Assembly (NCBI RefSeq): GCF_034387475.1
Contig: NZ_JAXCIL010000001.1
Location: forward strand, 1,302,001 to 1,366,000
From: Pseudomonas sp. Teo4
GTDB taxonomy: Bacteria; Pseudomonadota; Gammaproteobacteria; Pseudomonadales; Pseudomonadaceae
Length of the DNA stretch: 64,000 nucleotides
Reading direction: 5' to 3'
In this document: piece by piece, positions 44,733 through 55,132 of the stretch
How positions within the stretch are numbered: position 1 is the stretch's first letter
Layout of the letters: every line of letters begins with the position of its first letter
The notes under the pieces: generated by a model
Seen by the model: only the letters and a program-made list of their open reading frames with translations
Databases searched by the model: none
Told to the model about the DNA's origin: nothing
Program-made: the position numbers and the translations under genes

Positions 44733-45388
44733 ATGGCACTGACCCGCGAACAGATGGCGCAACGCGTCGCCCGTGAACTGAAGGACGGCTACTACGTCAA
44801 CCTTGGCATTGGCATTCCGACCCTGGTGGCCAACTACGTGCCCGCCGACATGGACGTGATGCTGCAGTCGGAAAACGGCCTGCTGGGCATGGGCGAATTC
44901 CCCACCGAAGGCACCATCGATGCCGACATGATCAACGCCGGCAAGCAGACCGTCACCGCCCGCCGAGGCGCGTCGATCTTCGACTCGGCCCAGTCGTTCG
45001 CCATGATCCGTGGCGGCCATGTCGACCTCACCGTGCTGGGTGCTTTCGAGGTGGACGTGGAGGGCAACATTGCCTCGTGGATGATCCAGGCAAGCTGGTC
45101 AAGGGCATGGGCGGCGCCATGGACCTGGTGGCCGGTGCCGAGAACATCATCGTCACCATGACCCACGCCTCCAAGGACGGCGAGTCCAAGCTGCTGCCGC
45201 GTTGCAGCCTGCCGCTGACCGGCGCGGGCTGCATTCGCAAGGTGCTCACCGACCTGGCCTACCTGGAAATTGAAAATGGCGCCTTCATCCTGCGCGAGAC
45301 AGCGCCGGGGGTGAGCGTCGAAGAGATCATCGAGAAGACCGCCGGCAAGCTGATCGTGCCGGACGATGTGAAGGAAATGACCTTCTAA
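44733..45388 (+). CDS. 3-oxoacid CoA-transferase subunit B (1 frame break)
   Basis: Beta subunit (AtoA/ScoB type) carrying the catalytic Glu in the signature [17 protein letters not shown]; 218 residues after repair. [55 protein letters not shown], and [20 protein letters not shown]. The break near 45088 loses a C ([13 protein letters not shown] expected). 35 bp after subunit A. Confidence 0.92.
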
Positions 45389-45405
45389 AGGGGCCATACC
45401 TAGCC

Positions 45406-45479
45406 CTGTGGGAGCGGGTTTACCCGCGAATGCGTCGGTGAGTCGACTGTCGCATTCGCTGGTGAACCCGCTCCCACAG
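45406..45479. repeat. REP pair between CoA-transferase and atoE
   Basis: CTGTGGGAGCGGGTTTACCC at 45406 faces AACCCGCTCCCACAG ending at 45479, an inverted REP pair able to form a hairpin. It sits inside a presumed operon and could attenuate or process the transcript. Confidence 0.85.
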
Positions 45480-45541
45480 GGTTTTTGCGTTTCCGGCAGA
45501 TTTACCGCAACAACCGATAAAACCAATAAAAGGAAGTTACC

Positions 45542-46959
45542 GTGGCCGCTGAAATCCAAGACAGCCGCTCCGCCCGCTTTGCCCTGCGTTGCTCCAACTG
45601 GGCCGAACGCTGGTTCCCCGACTCCTGGGTGTTCGCCGCCCTGGCGGTGATGCTGGTGTGCATCGGCGCCCTGACCATGGGCGCCAAGCCCACCGACACC
45701 GCCAAGGCCTTTGGCGATGGCTTCTGGAGCCTGATCCCCTTCACCATGCAAATGGCCTTCGTGGTCATCGGCGGCTATGTGGTCGCCAGCTCGCCACCTG
45801 CTGCACGGTTGATCGACCGCCTGGCACGCCTGCCCAAGAACGGCCGTTCGGCGGTGTGCTGGGTGGCGTTGATCTCGATGCTGGCCTCGTTGCTGAACTG
45901 GGGCCTGTCCCTGGTGTTCGGCGGCCTGCTGGTGCGTGCGCTGGCCCGTCGCACCGACCTGAAGATGGACTACCGCGCCGCCGGTGCCGCCGCCTACCTG
46001 GGCCTGGGCGCGGTATGGGCGCTGGGGCTGTCGTCTTCGGCTGCGCAGTTGCAGGCCAACCCGGCCAGCCTGCCGCCCTCGATTCTTGCCATCACGGGCG
46101 TGATTCCGTTCACCGAAACCATCTTCCTCTGGCAGTCCGGCGTGATGTTGGCCGCCCTGGTGGTCGTTTCGCTGATCGTCGCCTACGCCACCGCGCCCGG
46201 CCCGAACAGCGCACGCAGTGCCGAAGATTGCGGGGTCGACCCAAGCTTCACCGCGCCGCCTTCGCCGCAGCGCACGCGCCGGGCGAATGGCTGGAATACA
46301 GCCCGATCCTGATCCTGATGCTGGTGGCCCTGGCCGGTGGCTGGTTGTACCAGGAGTTCGCCACCAAGCCGGCGATTACCGCCATTTCCGGGCTCAACAC
46401 CTACAACCTGCTGTTCATCATGCTCGGCGCCTTGCTGCACTGGCGCCCGCGCAGCTTCCTCGACGCCGTGGCCCGTGCGGTGCCGACCACCACCGGGGTA
46501 CTGATTCAGTTTCCGCTGTATGGCTCGATCGCGGCCATTCTGACCCAGGTGAAGGGCGTTGACGGCGAGACGTTGGCCCACCACATTTCGCTGTTCTTCA
46601 CCCAGATCGCCACCCACGACACCTACGCGTTGCTGATGGGTGTGTACTCGGCGGTGCTGGGCTTCTTCATTCCGTCCGGTGGCGGCAAGTGGATCATCGA
46701 AGCACCCTACGTGATGCTGGTGGCCAACGACCTGCAGTACCACCTGGGCTGGGCGGTGCAGATCTACAACGCCGCCGAGGCGCTGCCGAACCTGATCAAC
46801 CCGTTCTACATGCTGCCGCTGCTGGGTGTGCTGGGGCTGAAGGCGCGGGACCTGATTGGTTTCTCGTTCGTGCAGTTGCTGGTGCATGTTCCGCTGGTGC
46901 TGGTGTTGCTGTGGGCATTGGGGACCACCTTGCAGTATGTGCCGCCGGTGATGCCTTGA
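45542..46959 (+). CDS. atoE: Short-chain fatty acid transporter AtoE family (1 frame break)
   Basis: Membrane permease of the AtoE/TIGR00366 family, 472 residues after repair. GTG 45542 is used with AAGGAAG seven bases upstream. Helices throughout: VFAALAVMLVCIGALTMGA, FTMQMAFVVIGGYVVASSPP, WVALISMLASLLNWGLSLVF, GLNTYNLLFIMLGALLHWRP, and the conserved GFFIPSGGGKWIIEAPYVML. The break near 46276 loses a C (RPGEWLEYSP expected) and is the last frame error in the window. It lies downstream of the CoA-transferase genes, which would activate the imported acid. A REP pair separates them. Confidence 0.92.
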
Positions 46960-46985
46960 AGTAATGGGCTGTCGCTGACGGCCTC

Positions 46986-47065
46986 ATCGCCGGCAAGCCG
47001 GCTCACATGGACCGCGCAGATCTTGAGATCACTGCCGTACCTGTGGGAGCCGGCTTGCCGGCGAT
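46986..47065. repeat. REP pair after atoE
   Basis: Inverted REP palindromes with the GCCGGCAAGCCGGC core at 46986-47008 and 47041-47065, with an ATCTTGAGA spacer like that at 8.2 kb. Confidence 0.88.
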
Positions 47066-47110
47066 GAGGCCGGTACGAACACCGCAATCTTTACGTTCAG
47101 ATGACATATC

Positions 47111-47126
47111 GATAACGATTCTTATC
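47111..47126. promoter_or_regulatory. Candidate Fur box before the TonB receptor
   Basis: GATAACGATTCTTATC has GATAA/TTATC dyad ends and close similarity to the Fur consensus (GATAATGATAATCATTATC). It lies about 77 bp before the receptor start, where iron-Fur would repress transcription. Confidence 0.7.
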
Positions 47127-47202
47127 CGAGATTCGTTTTCATGTAACTGCCGCCAAACGGCAGCCATGGATCTTCATCGAATGTACAAGGAGTAAGGCAG
47201 CG

Positions 47203-49425
47203 ATGTTCGCGCCCATCAGCCGTTCCATGACCCTCACCCTGGGTCTGTGCACCACCTTCCTCAGCCCTGCCGCACTGGCAGAAGACAACCAACCACGGGC
47301 AGAAGAGGGGGTACTGGAACTCGGCTCCACGGAAATTCTTGCCCAAAGCCTGGGCAGCACCACCGAAAACAGCGGCTCCTATACCACCGGCAGCATGAGC
47401 GCGGCCACGCGTCTGAACCTGTCGATCAAGGAAACCCCGCAGTCGGTCTCGGTCATCACCCGTCAGCAGCTCGACGACTTCCAGCTCAACACCCTGTCCG
47501 AGGCCATGTCACATGTCACGGGCGTCACGGTGCAGCGCAACGACTCGGAGCGACCGACCTATTATTCCCGCGGCTATGCGATCAACAACTTCCAGATCGA
47601 CGGGATGCTCAACACCTTCTCCGGGCTCAAGTCGGATTCGGACACCATCATCTACGACCGCATCGAGGTGGTGCGTGGCGCTACTGGCCTGACCACCGGT
47701 GCCGGCGACCCGTCCGGCACCATCGCCATGGTGCGCAAACGCCCGACCCATGAGCTAGCGGTCAAGAGCGGTGTCAGCGCCGGCAGCTACGACAACTACT
47801 ACAGCTACCTGGATGTCGGCGGCCCGCTGGGGTGGGAAGGGCGCCTGCGTGGTCGCACGGTGCTGGCCTACCGCGACAGCAAGTCATTCATGGACAAGTA
47901 CGCCACCCAACGCGAGGTAGCGTACGGCATTCTTGAGGCGGACCTGACCGACAGCACCGTGCTGGCGGTGGGCTATGACTATCAGAACAAACATGTACAA
48001 GGTGCGTCCTGGGGTACGGTGCCGTACTGGAACGCCGATGGCGGCAAGGCCGACCTGCCACGCTCGACCAACCTGGCCGCGCCCTGGTCCTCTTGGCCAC
48101 TGAAGGACCAGACCCTGTTCGCCACCCTGGACCAGCGCCTGGGCAATGACTGGCTGCTCAAGGCGGCCTACACCCATCGCCAGACCGACAGCGACGGCAA
48201 GGTGTATTACGGCGGCAATGGCTTCCCCGAGGCCGACCGCAGCGGCATGAAGGCCTGGGCCAGGCACATGTCGGGCCAGGAAAAGATGGACGCAATCGAC
48301 TTCAACCTGGCAGGCCCGTACCAGCTGTTCGGGCGCAGCCACGACTTCATGGTCGGTTATGGCGAATCCGAGCGGCGCAACAGCTCGCCCTACCTGATCG
48401 CGCTTTCGCTGCCTGATGGCTACACCAGTATTCCCGACTGGAAGTACATGGGCTCGATACCCAAGTTCTACGACATCGACACCGGCCTGGATTCTTCACG
48501 CAGCTACATCCGCCAGAAAGCCGGTTACATTGCCACACGCCTGAACCCCACGGACCGCCTGCATGTGGTGCTGGGCAGCCGTTACGGCAGCTGGCAGACC
48601 AAAAGCCGCGACTGGACCTATGACGATGCGCTCAACGCCACCGAAACCCAGAGCAAGCAGACCCAGAACGACCAGTGGACACCCTATGCCGGCGTGCTCT
48701 ACGACCTAACCGAGCAGTACACGGCGTACGTCAGCTACACCGACATTTTCAACCCGCAGACAGTTCGTGACGTCAATAAGCAGTACCTCGAACCCATCGT
48801 CGGCAAGGTGTACGAAGTGGGCCTCAAGGGCAGCCTGTACGACGATCGCCTCAACCTGAGCACGGCGGTGTTCCGCAGTAAGCAAGACAACGTCGCCGAA
48901 CAGGACGACTCGGTGCCGCCGGGGCCGGACGGCGAAATCTATTACAAGTCTGGCGGCAAGGGCGTGGTGGTCGAAGGCTTCGAAGCCGAGATCGCCGGTG
49001 AGGTGATGCCCGACTGGCAAATGAGCCTGGGCTACAGCTACACCCATGCCGCCACGGGCGACAAGCAGCGCAAGAACACCGAGCAGCCGCTGAACCTGGT
49101 ACGTTTCTCCACCACCTACAAGCTGACCCCGGCCTTGACCGTGGGTGGCAACCTGGACTGGCAGAGCGACAACTACAAGGCAGCCAACCGCCCGGTAGGG
49201 CGTAACACCGACGGCTCGATCATCACGGTCAAGGACACCATCAGCCAGAAGGCCTTCTCGGTGGTGGGGCTGATGGCGCGTTATCAGTTCGATGAGCATC
49301 TGTCAGCGTCGTTGAACGTGAAGAACCTGTTCGACGAGCATTACTACAATAACCTCGGGTTCTATAACGGGGTTTATCATGGCGAACCAAGGACGATGAT
49401 GGTTAGTCTTGACTGGAAACTGTAA
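47203..49425 (+). CDS. TonB-dependent siderophore receptor
   Basis: Intact 740-residue outer-membrane receptor. Signal peptide ~1-26 (ending PAALA), a TonB-box-like ELGSTEILA near 40, plug domain with ETPQSVSVITRQQLDDFQLN and the ring motif RGYAINNFQIDGML, then IYDRIEVVRGATGLTTGAGD and PSGTIAMVRKRPT. The 22-strand barrel ends in DEHYYNNLGFYNGVYHGEPR and an aromatic-poor final strand, TMMVSLDWKL. The layout is FpvA/FhuE-like but lacks the N-terminal signalling (STN) domain, and no sigma/anti-sigma pair is nearby. AAGGAG precedes ATG 47203; a Fur box lies upstream. The ligand cannot be named. Transcribed toward an AraC regulator 17 bp on. Confidence 0.93.
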   Translation: MFAPISRSMTLTLGLCTTFLSPAALAEDNQPRAEEGVLELGSTEILAQSLGSTTENSGSYTTGSMSAATRLNLSIKETPQSVSVITRQQLDDFQLNTLSEAMSHVTGVTVQRNDSERPTYYSRGYAINNFQIDGMLNTFSGLKSDSDTIIYDRIEVVRGATGLTTGAGDPSGTIAMVRKRPTHELAVKSGVSAGSYDNYYSYLDVGGPLGWEGRLRGRTVLAYRDSKSFMDKYATQREVAYGILEADLTDSTVLAVGYDYQNKHVQGASWGTVPYWNADGGKADLPRSTNLAAPWSSWPLKDQTLFATLDQRLGNDWLLKAAYTHRQTDSDGKVYYGGNGFPEADRSGMKAWARHMSGQEKMDAIDFNLAGPYQLFGRSHDFMVGYGESERRNSSPYLIALSLPDGYTSIPDWKYMGSIPKFYDIDTGLDSSRSYIRQKAGYIATRLNPTDRLHVVLGSRYGSWQTKSRDWTYDDALNATETQSKQTQNDQWTPYAGVLYDLTEQYTAYVSYTDIFNPQTVRDVNKQYLEPIVGKVYEVGLKGSLYDDRLNLSTAVFRSKQDNVAEQDDSVPPGPDGEIYYKSGGKGVVVEGFEAEIAGEVMPDWQMSLGYSYTHAATGDKQRKNTEQPLNLVRFSTTYKLTPALTVGGNLDWQSDNYKAANRPVGRNTDGSIITVKDTISQKAFSVVGLMARYQFDEHLSASLNVKNLFDEHYYNNLGFYNGVYHGEPRTMMVSLDWKL

Positions 49426-49442
49426 CGGGTGAGGAGCGCTCG

Positions 49443-50219
49443 ATGATCGAAGTGTCGCGGTTTTGGCGGGATCCGGCCTTGCCATTCGTCGAAGCGCGAC
49501 GGGTAGGGGATGGGCGCAAGGTGTGTTATGCCGCCCATTCCCACGAGAGCTTTTCCATCGGTGTGATCACCGGCGGGCGCAGCCATTACCTGACCGGTGA
49601 CAACCAGGTCGAAGTCAGCGCTGGTACCACGGTGCTGATGAACCCTGGCGTGGTGCACACCTGCAACCCGATTGAAGGGGATGCATGGTCTTACCTGATG
49701 CTGTTCGTCGACCTGCCGTGGTTGCGGGCGCTGGGGTTCGAACTGCCTGTGCAGACCTGTAGCACCTCGCCGAGGCTGTATGGCCGGCTACTGGAGGTTT
49801 TTGCCAGCCTGTTCGACGACGATGAGCCTCACCGCGAGACGCTGCTATCGGCGTTTTTCATGGACCTGCCAGGCTATTTGGGGCCGCCTTCGAGCGTTAC
49901 CGCATCAGGCCATCCGCGGTTGGAAACGGCCGCTGCCTTCATCCGCGCGCACCGCACCGACCCGCTGAGCTTAGAGGATATCTGCGCTGCTGCCGGGCTT
50001 TCGCGGGCCTATCTGATCCGCGCATTCCGACAACGCTTCGGCCTCACGCCCCATGGATACTTGGTTGATCAGCGGGTACAGCATGCCCGGGCGCAATTGC
50101 GCCAGGGCAGGGCGATCGCCGAAGTGGCAGTGGAGTCGGGGTTCGCGGACCAGGCGCATCTGCAGCGGGTGTTCAAGCAGCATCTGGCGGCCACGCCTGG
50201 GCATTATCGTGATGCCTGA
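49443..50219 (+). CDS. AraC-family regulator with cupin sensor
   Basis: Intact 258-residue regulator. The AraC-type cupin ~1-140 contains AHSHESFSIGVITGGRSHYL and LMNPGVVHTCNPIEGDAWSY. Two helix-turn-helix motifs follow: LSLEDICAAAGLSRAYLIRA and IAEVAVESGFADQAHLQRVF. The gene is close behind the TonB receptor and converges on a LysE-family exporter. AraC plus LysE pairs are common in Pseudomonas, so the exporter is as likely a target as the receptor. Confidence 0.9.
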   Translation: MIEVSRFWRDPALPFVEARRVGDGRKVCYAAHSHESFSIGVITGGRSHYLTGDNQVEVSAGTTVLMNPGVVHTCNPIEGDAWSYLMLFVDLPWLRALGFELPVQTCSTSPRLYGRLLEVFASLFDDDEPHRETLLSAFFMDLPGYLGPPSSVTASGHPRLETAAAFIRAHRTDPLSLEDICAAAGLSRAYLIRAFRQRFGLTPHGYLVDQRVQHARAQLRQGRAIAEVAVESGFADQAHLQRVFKQHLAATPGHYRDA

Positions 50220-50246
50220 TGTTGGTAATGGTCATCACTGGCCCTA

Positions 50247-50828
50247 TCAAGCCATCAGATACCCCGCACTGGCCACCAGCAATGCCGCCAACCCCCGATT
50301 GAACGCCCGCACATGCCGAGGATTACCCAGATACCGCCGAATCACACTGCCAGCCCAGGCCCAGCCGGCCACCGACACGAAACAGATCGGGCCGTAGATC
50401 CAGGTAAACAACCACAGCAAGTGTTGCTCTCCACCGGTGTAGGCACCGACGCCGGCCACCGCCGCCAGCCAGGCTTTCGGATTGAGCCATTGCATGACTG
50501 CGCCATGCCAGGCGGACGGGGCGCTTTGGTGCTGTTCACTGTTCAGCCGGCCATCATCCATGGCCAGTTTCCACGCCATGTACAGCAAGAACGCCACGCC
50601 TCCCCAGTGCAACAGCACGCCCATCACAGGCCAACGCAAAAGAAGCTCGTGTAGCCCGAACCCGACCAGCAGCAACAACGCACAAAATCCGAGTGTGGCG
50701 CCCGCTACGTGGCTCAGGCTGGCCCGCAGGCCATGGCGGGCACCGCTGCCCAAGGCAACGATGTTTACCGGGCCGGGCGAAATTGAAGCTGCCAGCGCAA
50801 AGGCAGCCATGGAAAGTGCAAGCGTCAT
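50247..50828 (-). CDS. LysE/RhtB-family amino-acid exporter
   Basis: Intact 193-residue membrane exporter with the signature SISPGPVNIVALGSGARHGL at the first loop and about six helices (LGFCALLLLVGFGLHELLL, VLLHWGGVAFLLYMAWKLAM). VMQWLNPKAWLAAVAGVGAY is the second family landmark. ATG 50828 follows AGGAA. Substrate unknown; the family exports amino acids and homoserine lactones. Convergent with the AraC gene. Confidence 0.9.
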   Translation of the reverse strand: MTLALSMAAFALAASISPGPVNIVALGSGARHGLRASLSHVAGATLGFCALLLLVGFGLHELLLRWPVMGVLLHWGGVAFLLYMAWKLAMDDGRLNSEQHQSAPSAWHGAVMQWLNPKAWLAAVAGVGAYTGGEQHLLWLFTWIYGPICFVSVAGWAWAGSVIRRYLGNPRHVRAFNRGLAALLVASAGYLMA

Positions 50829-51087
50829 GGGGGCATTCCTGTTGTGGACGATGCCCGCAATCCTGAAGTGGCAGGCGGGTGACGTATTGAAGAAAAGTCC
50901 CCTGGAACGGTTGTTACAGCTTTTGTAATAGTTTCGCGCTGTTGGAAAAACCCGCAGTGGATGTAGGATCACCTTCCCATTTTTTGATCAAGGTACGTAT
51001 GAGCACCTTCGCGGAGCCCCCCAGTCCCCGGCCTTCCTGGCCATCCTTCCCCCGTCCTTGTGACGCATCCCTTGTGAGTACCCGCTA

Positions 51088-52659
51088 ATGGAATGGCTAG
51101 CCGACCCTACGGCCTGGCTGGGCCTGCTGACGCTTATCGTCCTCGAGCTGGTGCTGGGTATCGACAACCTGGTGTTCATCGCCATCCTGGCCGACAAGCT
51201 ACCGCCCCATCAGCGCGACCGCGCACGGGTGATTGGCCTGAGCCTGGCGTTGATCATGCGCCTGGGCCTGTTGGCCAGTATCTCGTGGATGGTCACCCTG
51301 ACCGCACCGTTGTTCGAAGTGTTCGACAAGAGCTTCTCCGGCCGTGACCTGATCATGTTGTTCGGTGGTGTGTTCCTGTTGTTCAAGGCCACCATGGAAC
51401 TGCACGAACGACTGGAAGGGCACGTCGCCCAATCCAGCGGCCCGGCACGCCATGCCGCGTTCTGGCCTATCGTGGCGCAGATCGTGGTGTTGGATGCGGT
51501 GTTCTCGCTGGATGCGGTGATCACGGCCGTGGGCATGGTCGAGCAGCTGTCGGTGATGATGATCGCGGTGATCTTCTCGATCGGCATCATGATCGTGGCC
51601 AGCAAGCCTTTGACCCGCTTCGTCAACGCCCACCCCACGGTGATCATGCTGTGCCTGGGCTTCTTGATGATGATCGGCTTCAGCCTCACCGCCGAAGGCC
51701 TGGGCTTCCACATCCCCAAAGGCTACCTGTACGCGGCCATCGGCTTCTCGCTGCTGATCGAGCTGTTCAACCAGCTGGCCCGTGCCCGCCGCAAGCGCAG
51801 CCTGCAGCAGCACAGGCCGCTGCGTGACCGTACCGCCCATGCCGTGTTGCGCCTGTTGGGCGGGCGGCGGGTGGAAGCCGACGAGGTGGGCGAGGAAATT
51901 GCCGACCTGGTCGAAGGTGGCGAGGAGCAGGTGCTGTTCGACCGCCGTGAACGGGTCATGATCAGCGGCGTGCTGAACCTGGCCGAGCGGCCGATTCGCA
52001 CGGTGATGACGGTGCGTGCCGAAGTCGATGCCATCGATCTGGCGCAGCCCGCCGAAGCCATCACTCAGGCCCTGGCCCATTCGCCGTATTCGCGCCTGCC
52101 GCTGATTCGCGATGGCCGAATCGATGAACCGCTGGGCTTCATGCACAAGAAGGAGCTGCTCAACGAGCTATTGTCCGGCAACCAGCCTGACCTGGAGCGC
52201 ATGGCGCGGGCGCCGTTGAACCTGCTGGAGAGCTTCAGCATTCTCAACGCGTTGGAACAGATGCGCAGCCAGTCGACCCACATCGCCTTCGTGGTCAACG
52301 AGTTTGGTGACTTCACCGGCCTGCTGACCATGACCGACATCCTCGAGTCGATTGCAGGCGAGTTGCCCGATGCCAGTGAAGTGGAGGGGCCGGGCGTGGT
52401 CGAAGACAACGATGGCTTCGTGGTCAGCGGCGCCCTGAACCTCAGCCAGGTGCAGGCTCGGACTGGTTTCAGCGCCCGCGCCACCGAGGACTACCAGACC
52501 CTCGCGGGCCTGGTGATGAGCTTGCTGGACCGTCTGCCAGTGGTGGGTGACCGACTGGCCTGGAATGGCTGGAGCATGACGGTGGTGGCCGTGGAAGAGC
52601 GCCGGGTACGCCAGGTGCGGCTTAAACCGAACGCCGACGTTGGCGAAGCAGGTGCTTGA
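51088..52659 (+). CDS. TerC-family membrane protein with CBS and CorC domains
   Basis: Intact 523-residue protein. TerC helices ~1-235 ([40 protein letters not shown]) with intramembrane Asp residues typical of metal-ion exporters; CBS pair ~300-425 ([39 protein letters not shown]); and a C-terminal CorC/HlyC domain ([20 protein letters not shown]). The family acts in manganese or other metal efflux, or tellurite resistance. No yybP-ykoY riboswitch was recognised in the 259-bp leader. The 3' end overlaps rarD by 38 bp. Confidence 0.92.
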   Translation: MEWLADPTAWLGLLTLIVLELVLGIDNLVFIAILADKLPPHQRDRARVIGLSLALIMRLGLLASISWMVTLTAPLFEVFDKSFSGRDLIMLFGGVFLLFKATMELHERLEGHVAQSSGPARHAAFWPIVAQIVVLDAVFSLDAVITAVGMVEQLSVMMIAVIFSIGIMIVASKPLTRFVNAHPTVIMLCLGFLMMIGFSLTAEGLGFHIPKGYLYAAIGFSLLIELFNQLARARRKRSLQQHRPLRDRTAHAVLRLLGGRRVEADEVGEEIADLVEGGEEQVLFDRRERVMISGVLNLAERPIRTVMTVRAEVDAIDLAQPAEAITQALAHSPYSRLPLIRDGRIDEPLGFMHKKELLNELLSGNQPDLERMARAPLNLLESFSILNALEQMRSQSTHIAFVVNEFGDFTGLLTMTDILESIAGELPDASEVEGPGVVEDNDGFVVSGALNLSQVQARTGFSARATEDYQTLAGLVMSLLDRLPVVGDRLAWNGWSMTVVAVEERRVRQVRLKPNADVGEAGA

Positions 52660-53509
52660 TACCCTCGAGCACCAACACCAGCACCGCGGCCCAGATCGGC
52701 AGGTAGGTAAGCCACTGCTCTGGGCCGATGGTCTCGCCCAGCAGCAGCGCCACGCCCACCAGCAGCACCGGTTCGACGTAGCTGAGCAGGCCGAACAGGC
52801 TGAAGGGCAACAAGCGGCTGGCCAGTACATAGGCGATCAGGGCACAGGCACTGATCGCCCCCAGCAGTGGAATCAACCCATACAGGGCCGGATGTTGGAG
52901 CAGGTCGTTGGCGTTCAACGGCCCTTGGGTCACGAAATATACGGCCCAGGGCAGCAACAGGCACATGTCGCACCACAGCCCGCCCAGGTGGTCGGTGCGG
53001 CAGCGTCGACGCAGCACGAAGTAAATGGGGTAGCCGATGGTCACCACCAGGGTTTCCCAGGCAAAGCTGCCGTTCTGGTAAAGCTCGTGGCCCACGCCCA
53101 GCGCGGCGCAGGCCACGGCCACTTTCTGCAGCCGGGACAGGCGCTCGCCATAGACCACGCGCCCTGTCAGGACCATCGCCAGCGGTAGCAGGAAATACCC
53201 CATCGACACTTCCAGGCTGCGCCCGTGCAGGGGCGCCCAGAGGAACAGCCACAACTGCACGCCCATCAGCCACGACGTGCCAACCATGCCCAGCAACAGG
53301 AGCGGGTTTTGCCGTACCCGGGCGAGCAGGCCGCCGACCAGCTTGATGTCCTTGGTCACCAGCATGAACAGGGTGAGGCAGGGGAGGGTCAGCAGTGTGC
53401 GCCAGCCAAAGATTTCTTCGCCATCGAGCGGCGAGAGCAAAGAGGTATAGAAGTACATCACAGCGAACAGACAGGACGCCATGACCGACGAAAGAATGCC
53501 TTTTGACAC
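52622..53509 (-). CDS. rarD: EamA-family transporter RarD
   Basis: Intact 295-residue drug/metabolite-superfamily transporter with about ten helices. It starts [20 protein letters not shown], with [40 protein letters not shown] and the final [20 protein letters not shown]. RarD proteins were named from chloramphenicol sensitivity in E. coli, but natural substrates are unknown. Convergent and overlapping with the TerC gene. Confidence 0.88.
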   Translation of the reverse strand: MSKGILSSVMASCLFAVMYFYTSLLSPLDGEEIFGWRTLLTLPCLTLFMLVTKDIKLVGGLLARVRQNPLLLLGMVGTSWLMGVQLWLFLWAPLHGRSLEVSMGYFLLPLAMVLTGRVVYGERLSRLQKVAVACAALGVGHELYQNGSFAWETLVVTIGYPIYFVLRRRCRTDHLGGLWCDMCLLLPWAVYFVTQGPLNANDLLQHPALYGLIPLLGAISACALIAYVLASRLLPFSLFGLLSYVEPVLLVGVALLLGETIGPEQWLTYLPIWAAVLVLVLEGIKHLLRQRRRSV

Positions 53510-53545
53510 GAATGCCTCGAATAGGGGGGGAGTTAAGCCGGTGGA

Positions 53546-55132
53546 TCAGCCGCGCATGATCTCAGGGGGCGCTTCCTGCGGCAACTGCGTGATGCCTGGG
53601 CGGGCAGCCAGTGCCTGGAGAAACTGTGCCGCGGGCATGGGCTTGGCGAACAGGTAGCCCTGCTGATAGTCCACATGGTGTTTCGCCAGGTAGTCGCGTT
53701 GGGCAGTGGTTTCCACGCCCTCGGCGACGATGCCCAGCTCAAGCTTGCCCGACAGTTCGATAATGCTGTCGAGAATGTGCTGCGACAGTGCATCGCCACC
53801 GATCATCGCAACGAAACTTTGGTCGATCTTCAGGTAGTCGACCTTGAACTGGCGCAGGTAGTTGAGGCTCGACTGGCCGGTGCCAAAGTCGTCCAGGGCA
53901 ATCATTACCCCCATCTCATGAAGCTTTTCGAACAACTCCAGCGTCACTGGTGTGGGCTCGATGAGTTTACGTTCGGTCAGCTCCAGGGTCAGGATCACCC
54001 GGCCTGGCGGGAAGTGCTGAAGGAAGGTCCGGCAGTCGTCGAGTAAACGCAGATCGCGGCAATGATCGGCGGTGATGTTGATGCCGATATGGAAGCCGTC
54101 CTCGATCAGCGCGCTATAGGGCGCCAGGGTCTGGGCGGTATGAACCATAAGGGCGCGGGTCATGGCGACGATCTGCCCGCTGTGTTCAGCATACGGAATG
54201 AACAGGTCAGGGCGCACCAGCCCTTCACGGGGATGGTTCCAGCGCATCAGCACCTCGGCCCCTGCCCAACGGTAGTCGTCCTTGCGCACCACCGGCTGGA
54301 AGTACGGCAGGAACTCGTCCGCCTCCAGGGCGCGTCTGAGTTCATTGCGTGGCGATGAAGCGCGGCGGATCTGCCAGTGGCACGCGGCTCCGGCCACCGC
54401 GCCAATGAACAGCAACAAGCTGAGCAGTGCCGGATAATGACTACGCAGCAGTGCGCCCTGTTTGCCGGCCTCATACCCGCCGTGGACGCTGAAGGGGTAA
54501 CGGGTCGAACTTCGCACCACGTCGGCGCTGGCGGCGGTTGGTGGCGTGCCCTGGCGTACCACGCCATCCTTGCCCATCCAGTTGTCGCCGACACGGATCT
54601 GCAACACTTCATCCGGGCCAATCAGGCGCAGCGCCGTGAGCAGGTGCTCGCCGTCGACCGTGGTAATGGCGCCTCGGTCGCCCTCGCTGGCGCGGTACAC
54701 CAGCAATGGATGACCGGGAGTCACCGAGTTGCCGTCCATCAGCCACAGTTTGCCCTCGGTATAATCGCGGGCATCGACCGGCTCGTCGAATTCGCCGAAC
54801 AACGAAGTGCAATACAGCGTGTTGTGCTGGAACAGGTTGGTCGAGCGCACGAACGCGTTACGGGTCACCTGGCTGCGCAGGTTGAGCTTGATCTGCTCGC
54901 ATGGGCTGCCGGCCAGCGGCAACAAGGCCTGGGCGGCGCCTGACAGGTTATCGAGTATGCGCTCGACATGGGCGACAACCTGAACCGTGGTGGCCAGGCT
55001 GTTGGCGCGCAGCTCACGTTGGGTTTGCCAGTCTATGACCACCAAGCCGCATGCCAGTGGCAACACGCCAACGGCCCAGGGGAGCAGGGCGCGCCAGCTC
55101 CAGCGGGCAGGACGTTTAACCGTGAGGGGCAT
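53546..55132 (-). CDS. CSS-motif EAL phosphodiesterase
   Basis: Intact 528-residue membrane c-di-GMP phosphodiesterase of the CSS-EAL class. Helix ~18-35, periplasmic CSS-type sensor ~36-235 with LPLAGSPC and the redox motif as YCTSLFG (CTS instead of CSS), second helix ALLSLLLFIGAVAGAACHW, then EAL ~265-515: EVLMRWNHPREGLV (EVL instead of EAL), NITADHC, LELTERKL, IALDDFGTGQSSLNYLRQF, KIDQSFVAMIGG and VAEGVETTAQ. Catalytic residues are present. In this class a periplasmic cysteine pair controls proteolysis and activity. The downstream neighbour beyond hpd is a sensor-only paralogue. Confidence 0.92.
   Translation of the reverse strand: MPLTVKRPARWSWRALLPWAVGVLPLACGLVVIDWQTQRELRANSLATTVQVVAHVERILDNLSGAAQALLPLAGSPCEQIKLNLRSQVTRNAFVRSTNLFQHNTLYCTSLFGEFDEPVDARDYTEGKLWLMDGNSVTPGHPLLVYRASEGDRGAITTVDGEHLLTALRLIGPDEVLQIRVGDNWMGKDGVVRQGTPPTAASADVVRSSTRYPFSVHGGYEAGKQGALLRSHYPALLSLLLFIGAVAGAACHWQIRRASSPRNELRRALEADEFLPYFQPVVRKDDYRWAGAEVLMRWNHPREGLVRPDLFIPYAEHSGQIVAMTRALMVHTAQTLAPYSALIEDGFHIGINITADHCRDLRLLDDCRTFLQHFPPGRVILTLELTERKLIEPTPVTLELFEKLHEMGVMIALDDFGTGQSSLNYLRQFKVDYLKIDQSFVAMIGGDALSQHILDSIIELSGKLELGIVAEGVETTAQRDYLAKHHVDYQQGYLFAKPMPAAQFLQALAARPGITQLPQEAPPEIMRG

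Noticed and set aside
50950..51087. yybP-ykoY manganese riboswitch before the TerC gene
   Set aside because: The leader lacks the conserved loop sequences as far as I can see. Only the gene family suggested it. A covariance-model search would settle it.
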